A program made the translations under genes and the position numbers. Below the pieces are notes generated by a model. That model saw only the letters and a program-made list of their open reading frames with translations, was not told the origin of the DNA and did not search any database. Of a DNA stretch of 9,452 nt, positions 6,150 to 9,452 are shown one piece after another. The first letter of the stretch is position 1; every line of letters begins with the position of its first letter. This stretch comes from JAUVIB01 sp964424545 (GTDB lineage: Bacteria; Calditrichota; Calditrichia; Calditrichales; Calditrichaceae), in the NCBI GenBank assembly GCA_964424545.1, contig CAYRJN010000152.1, positions 1 to 9,452 of the forward strand, read 5' to 3'.

Positions 6150-6164
6150 TTGTATTTTTTACAA
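6150..6164. promoter_or_regulatory. Enhancer (UAS) site 2, TTGTA-N5-TACAA
   Basis: TTGTATTTTTTACAA is the second copy (arms extend to ATTGTA/TACAAT at 6149-6165), centred at 6157, about 157 bp upstream of the predicted start. Centre-to-centre spacing to site 1 is 32 bp, close to three helical turns, so two dimers would sit on the same DNA face. It begins 2 bp after the stop codon of the NtrC-type gene. No T-tract follows on the minus strand, so it is not a terminator. Confidence 0.6.
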
Positions 6165-6166
6165 TC

Positions 6167-7510
6167 TTATTTTAAGCGGGATGTTAAGGTACGGTAATTG
6201 ATAGCGAGGTACTCGCAGGCAGCCTTTTTATTTTGATTGACATGTTCATAGACCAACTTAACGTAAAGCCGGGTCATTTCGTCCAAGGTAAGTTTGCTGT
6301 TTAAAGCGTTTTTAATAATGGGATTTTCCTGTTCCTGCAACTCTTCCGGCAGGTTTTTAACGGAGAGGTTTTTGGGATTAAAAACCAACATACGTATGAT
6401 CATGTTTTCCAATTGACGAATATTGCCTTTCCATTCCATTTTAGATAAATAGGATACAAACGAAGGCTCTATAACGGGCGCCGGAATTTTATTTTCTTTA
6501 CAATATCGTTCAACAAAAAAATCAATAAGGGCGGGAATATCGTCGGGACGTTCGCGCAGGGGTGATATATGAATCGGAATTACGTTAATACGATAATACA
6601 AATCCTCTCTAAAATTATGTTTTTCAACCTCTCTGCTTAAATCTCGATTGCTGGCGGCAATTAATCGAAAATGAGCTTCGAGTTCCGCAACGCCCCCGAG
6701 ACGATAGAATTTTTTCTCTTGCAGCACGCGCAGTAATTTAGCCTGCATCATTAAAGGCAGTTCACCGATTTCGTCCAGAAAAAGCGTACCGCCTTCGGCC
6801 ATTTCGAATAGCCCTTTTTTCAGTTGATCGGCTCCGGTAAATGCGCCCTTTTCATGGCCGAACAACTCGTTTTCAAGCAAGTTCATCGGAAGAGCGGCAA
6901 CATTTATGGCCACAAAAGGTTTAGAGGCGCGTTTGCTGCGTTGGTGAATGTGCTTGGCAATTACTTCTTTGCCTACGCCTGATTCGCCACTTATCAATAC
7001 CGGCTCCACAGTGTTTTTGATTGTTTCAATGAGTCTGAGAATTTGCTGCATATCTTTACTAACGGCCACGATATCTTTAAATTTCAAATTCTCGTATAAT
7101 TCTTTCCTTAAATTTCTATTTTCGCGTTCCAATGCCTGCATATGCGCAGCACGTTTAATTAACAATGGCAGCTCATCTTTAATATCTTCGCTTTTGCTGA
7201 AATATGAATAGGCGCCGCGTTTTTGCGCCTCAAGGGCCGTTTTATGATCCTGAGAAGCGGTAATAACTATAATTTTGGCGTCGGTGCGACAGGCTATCAT
7301 TTTGTCAAGAGTATCCAGACCCTGTTCTATTCTCGGCAAACCGAGATCAAGAAGCACAATATCGGGAAGGAAACGATTAAAGGTTTTTACGGCCATTTCA
7401 CTATCTTCAGCAAAATCATATCGATGAGTATCGCCGAGCCATTTTTTATAGCTTTTTTGCCAGATTATATTATCTTCGACGATGAGTATTTTTAAGCTTC
7501 TGTTTTCCAT
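6167..7510 (-). CDS. NtrC-family sigma54-dependent response regulator
   Basis: This is a three-domain transcription activator. Numbering from the ATG at 7510, the receiver (about 5-120) has the acidic pair Glu12-Asp13, phospho-acceptor Asp55 (VLLDLGLP), Thr84 and Lys106, so it is intact; the usual Lys-Pro is Lys-Ser. The AAA+ domain (about 148-380) has Walker A GESGVGKE (175-182), the sigma54-contacting GAFTGA (222-227), Walker B TLFLDEIGELP (242-252) and the arginine-finger region FREDLYYRIN (300-309). A short C-terminal Fis-type HTH (NKKAACEYLAINYRTLTSRL) ends the protein. An upstream TTG (7550-7552) would add 14 residues. I prefer the ATG because it places the first beta strand where receivers normally have it. 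Neither start has a visible Shine-Dalgarno; a 28-bp repeat occupies that spot. The likely kinase partner is the MazG-kinase fusion upstream, and the likely target is the sigma54 promoter downstream. Confidence 0.93.
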   Translation of the reverse strand: MENRSLKILIVEDNIIWQKSYKKWLGDTHRYDFAEDSEMAVKTFNRFLPDIVLLDLGLPRIEQGLDTLDKMIACRTDAKIIVITASQDHKTALEAQKRGAYSYFSKSEDIKDELPLLIKRAAHMQALERENRNLRKELYENLKFKDIVAVSKDMQQILRLIETIKNTVEPVLISGESGVGKEVIAKHIHQRSKRASKPFVAINVAALPMNLLENELFGHEKGAFTGADQLKKGLFEMAEGGTLFLDEIGELPLMMQAKLLRVLQEKKFYRLGGVAELEAHFRLIAASNRDLSREVEKHNFREDLYYRINVIPIHISPLRERPDDIPALIDFFVERYCKENKIPAPVIEPSFVSYLSKMEWKGNIRQLENMIIRMLVFNPKNLSVKNLPEELQEQENPIIKNALNSKLTLDEMTRLYVKLVYEHVNQNKKAACEYLAINYRTLTSRLK

Positions 7511-7537
7511 AAGAACATAGCTTTGCAAATTAATTAA
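7510..7537 (-). repeat. 28-bp dispersed repeat, copy 2, at the start of the NtrC-type gene
   Basis: The minus strand from 7537 to 7510 is identical over 28 bases to 28-55 on the + strand. The last base of the repeat is the A of the preferred ATG start codon, so the repeat fills the whole translation-initiation region of the regulator gene. If translation begins at the upstream TTG, the repeat would instead encode residues of the N-terminus. Confidence 0.8.
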
Positions 7538-7823
7538 CGTTGAATTGCACAAATAGAAAAATAGATTAAAATCGTCCTCTTAAAAAACGTCCAGGGATTG
7601 TAAGGTTTTCATTATTCAATAATTCCGATATTTATCACAACCATATACCCCAAATAAAAGGCCGGCAAGCCTTTTTTAAAGGTAGATTTATTTTTTCTGT
7701 TTTGCAAAATAGATGGAATAAGCGTAAACTTTTAAATTCCTATACATAACTTAATCTTTATAAATAATTTTCTGAACTTACATCCGAAACCCATTTACTC
7801 TCCGAAAAACGCGCAACGGAAGT
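7511..7823. other. Intergenic region between the MazG-kinase and NtrC-type genes
   Basis: This 313-bp gap contains no gene. It holds copy 2 of the 28-bp repeat (7510-7537), a hairpin terminator (7656-7675) and a perfect 10-bp palindrome TTTTGCAAAA (7700-7709). A possible minus-strand promoter is TTGTGA (7640-7635), an 18-bp spacer and AATAAT (7616-7611). That would transcribe the regulator gene independently of the kinase gene. No sigma54 motif or TTGTA-N5-TACAA site is seen here. Confidence 0.5.
7656..7677 (-). terminator. Terminator after the MazG-kinase gene
   Basis: AAAAGGC (7656-7662) pairs with GCCTTTT (7669-7675) around a 6-nt loop. On the minus strand the stem ends in TTTT followed by ATTT, and on the + strand in a run of six T. 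It lies about 150 bp beyond the stop codon of the MazG-kinase gene. With only 7 stem pairs it is moderate, and some read-through into the regulator gene is possible. Confidence 0.55.
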
Positions 7824-9230
7824 CTACTGCATCTTAACGGGAATGGTAAACGATACTTCGGTGCCTTCTCCTTTTTGGGATTTGATCTCCATTTCCCCGC
7901 CGTGTTTTTCAATAATTTTTTTGGCGTTGCTTAAACCGAAGCCGCTTGCTCCGTTTTCTTTCTTTGTAGTAAAAAACGGCTCAAATACAAGCGGTAAAAA
8001 ATCATCTCTTATGCCAACCCCGCAATCATTAATAATAAACTTAATATGAGTATAATTTAATTCGGATGCAAATGCGGAATAGGGATAAACGGAAATACTT
8101 ATCTTTGAAAAATCATTTTTTACGGCTTGTAAAGCATTTAAGACAATCGCATTGAAGGCGCGGGACAGCAGTTCGGCGTCTATTGAAATAGTTGTTATTT
8201 TCTCGTCAATATGCGTTTTTATATGGTCTGCCGCAATATTTATCATCTCTAATGACGCCTTAACAAAATCTCCAACCGCCATATCGATAGGATCCAATTG
8301 CTGCTCGCGAATATAAAATAATAATTCCTTATTTACTTTTTCCTGATATACTATGCGTTTTTTAAGATCAGCGGAGATTTTATTTTCGGACATTTTAATC
8401 AAATTTAGCAACGATTGGATATCATGCAACAGTTGGCTGATCAGATAATTCTGATGCGTATCGGCTGCGGTTTTAGCCTCATTCCAATAATTATCCAATT
8501 CCTCAAGCGATGCTTGTTTCATGGCCACCGGATTATTATTATATTGATCCTCAATATAATTAAATCTTTGAATAAATTTATTGTTTGTTTTTCGCAGACT
8601 ATCTTCGGAATTTATTTTCAAATACCGGCTTAGATTTACCAAACTAAACAGAAGATCGCCGAATTCATTAAAAATCTCGGTTTTATTGTTATTACGATAG
8701 GCCTCTTTAAATTCTTTCAATTCTTCTTCTATCTTATCAATTACCTGTTCAATATTATCCCATTCGAATCCAACGGCCGCCGCTTTTTCCTGTAACCGCT
8801 GCGCTTGCAAGAGAGCGGGCATAAATTTGGGTATCCCTGAGAGAATAGAGGAACGCTTTTCCGTTGCATGTTTGGTGTGTTCCCAATTGTTTTGCACTTC
8901 TTCTGCCGTATGCAATGTTTTATCCCCAAAAACATGGGGATGCCGCTCGATTAATTTTTCCGTAATTAAACGAACAACATCGTTAAAATCAAAATAGCCT
9001 TTTTCACTGACCAATTGACTGTGAAAAACAACTTGCAAAAGAAGATCGCCTAATTCGGAAGCCAGTTTATCCCATTCTTTTTTATCTATCGTCTCTAAAA
9101 CTTCGTAAGCCTCTTCCAAAAGATAGGGTCTTAGCGATTCATGCGTCTGCTTGGCATCCCAAGGGCACTCGTTGCGCAAACGCTGCATAACGTTTAATAA
9201 TTTATCAATACTCTCTTTACTGCGTTTCAT
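7824..9230 (-). CDS. MazG nucleotide pyrophosphohydrolase-histidine kinase fusion
   Basis: Residues 1-253 are a complete two-domain MazG, an all-alpha enzyme that in E. coli splits NTPs to NMP and pyrophosphate and lowers ppGpp. CPWDAKQTHESL (22-33) is the family signature. The metal-binding sets are present in both halves: EEAYE (39-43) with ELGD (59-62), and EEELKEF (168-174) with EFGD (189-192). Residues about 258-468 form a soluble histidine kinase: H-box LLHDIQSLL with His269, N-box Asn365, G1 DCGVGI (402-407), F-box FEPFFTTK (416-423) and G2 GASGFGLS (427-434). The linker between MazG and the dimerisation helix is only about 5-15 residues, with no membrane segment or PAS domain. One unbroken frame covers both parts. 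The ATG has only a weak GAG upstream. The NtrC-type gene next downstream is the probable phosphotransfer partner. Sensing of nucleotides by the MazG part is inference. Confidence 0.93.
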   Translation of the reverse strand: MKRSKESIDKLLNVMQRLRNECPWDAKQTHESLRPYLLEEAYEVLETIDKKEWDKLASELGDLLLQVVFHSQLVSEKGYFDFNDVVRLITEKLIERHPHVFGDKTLHTAEEVQNNWEHTKHATEKRSSILSGIPKFMPALLQAQRLQEKAAAVGFEWDNIEQVIDKIEEELKEFKEAYRNNNKTEIFNEFGDLLFSLVNLSRYLKINSEDSLRKTNNKFIQRFNYIEDQYNNNPVAMKQASLEELDNYWNEAKTAADTHQNYLISQLLHDIQSLLNLIKMSENKISADLKKRIVYQEKVNKELLFYIREQQLDPIDMAVGDFVKASLEMINIAADHIKTHIDEKITTISIDAELLSRAFNAIVLNALQAVKNDFSKISISVYPYSAFASELNYTHIKFIINDCGVGIRDDFLPLVFEPFFTTKKENGASGFGLSNAKKIIEKHGGEMEIKSQKGEGTEVSFTIPVKMQ

Positions 9231-9452
9231 ATCTCAAATTACTAAGATCTTAAAATTCGTTCAAATATATTTTTAAATAATTGAATTTCCGAACGGAGCG
9301 AATAATGTCGCTTCGGATTTTTTTAACTACAATAACCCTCGTTTATTCCAAATCTTCATCAAAGCTAAAAAATATCGTTTTATGAAAATTTAATTTTTTG
9401 GCTCTACTGGGTTTCTTGTGGATTTTTTTGTTAGAGAGATGATTAATAATTA
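9231..9452. other. AT-rich non-coding region upstream of the MazG-kinase gene
   Basis: I see no gene in these 222 bases. It should contain the promoter of the MazG-kinase gene, but no clear -35/-10 pair, sigma54 motif or TTGTA-N5-TACAA site stands out. The one structured element is a hairpin with a T-tract on the + strand (9288-9324). Confidence 0.45.
9288..9324 (+). terminator. Terminator-like hairpin upstream of the MazG-kinase gene
   Basis: TCCGA (9288-9292) and AGCGA (9297-9301) pair with TCGCT (9308-9312) and TCGGA (9313-9317), leaving a 4-nt bulge on the left arm, and seven T follow on the + strand. No + strand gene precedes it. It may end an antisense transcript, or act in the minus direction as the terminator of a gene beyond the window edge. 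The bulge makes it weaker than the other terminators here. Confidence 0.35.

Noticed and set aside
6149..6165. Terminator of the NtrC-type gene
   Set aside because: The ATTGTA/TACAAT dyad is AT-rich, has no T-tract on the minus strand, and repeats at 6118-6132, which fits paired binding sites better.
28..7537. Transposon bounded by 28-bp terminal inverted repeats
   Set aside because: There is no transposase or integrase in between, no target duplication flanks the repeats, and the right copy runs into the start of a gene. The interior includes htpG, a core gene.
7700..7709. Palindrome TTTTGCAAAA as an operator
   Set aside because: It is short and of a composition expected often in this AT-rich DNA; no partner copy lies nearby.
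7843..8049. Open frames on the + strand within the MazG-kinase gene, and similar frames opposite or inside the other genes
   Set aside because: They are shadows of well-supported genes, without ribosome binding sites or recognisable products.
8465..8480. Frameshift or misassembly joining separate mazG and kinase genes
   Set aside because: The frame is continuous through the junction with no stop or start-like signal, the MazG part ends at its normal C-terminus and the kinase helix follows in the same frame. A sequencing error removing a stop cannot be fully excluded.

Overview
The window is AT-rich DNA (GC is lower still between genes) from a Gram-negative, didermic bacterium. A FadL/OmpP1-type outer-membrane channel with a C-terminal phenylalanine beta-signal, and a lipobox-bearing SGNH hydrolase directly behind it, indicate the outer membrane. 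The pairing, the gene style and the strong Shine-Dalgarno sites in front of most genes suggest the FCB side of the tree (a Calditrichota- or Ignavibacteria-like lineage rather than a typical Bacteroidales). That placement is inference only.

Layout. Positions 1-509 are non-coding and rich in short repeats; they hold a good sigma70-type promoter (324-352) and a 19-bp near-palindrome. Then, on the + strand, come a FadL-like channel (510-1763) and an SGNH lipoprotein (1791-3176) as a two-gene operon closed by a strong terminator, followed by htpG (3432-5336) with its own leader and a terminator shared with the convergent genes. Everything from 5374 to 9230 is on the - strand. Read in the direction of transcription it is: a fusion of a complete two-domain MazG nucleotide pyrophosphohydrolase to a histidine kinase (9230-7824); a hairpin terminator; an NtrC-type response regulator (7510-6167); a 181-bp control region; a 72-residue unknown protein (5985-5767); and a receiver-like protein that has lost the phospho-acceptor Asp (5754-5374).

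The main result is that this minus-strand block looks like a complete, self-contained signalling circuit. The kinase carries its presumed sensor as an NTP-pyrophosphohydrolase module instead of a membrane or PAS sensor. The neighbouring regulator has an intact receiver, a sigma54-contacting GAFTGA loop and a Fis-type HTH. The control region holds a near-perfect -24/-12 sigma54 promoter (6009-6027), a match to the IHF consensus (6084-6096), and two copies of TTGTA-N5-TACAA whose centres lie 32 bp apart (6118-6132 and 6150-6164), about 125 and 157 bp upstream of the predicted start. This promoter would fire the 72-residue protein and the pseudo-receiver. The sequence motifs are seen directly; that they form one nucleotide-responsive circuit is inference.

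A second unexplained observation is an exact 28-bp repeat in inverted orientation at 28-55 and 7510-7537. The second copy occupies the place where the ribosome binding site of the NtrC-type gene should be.
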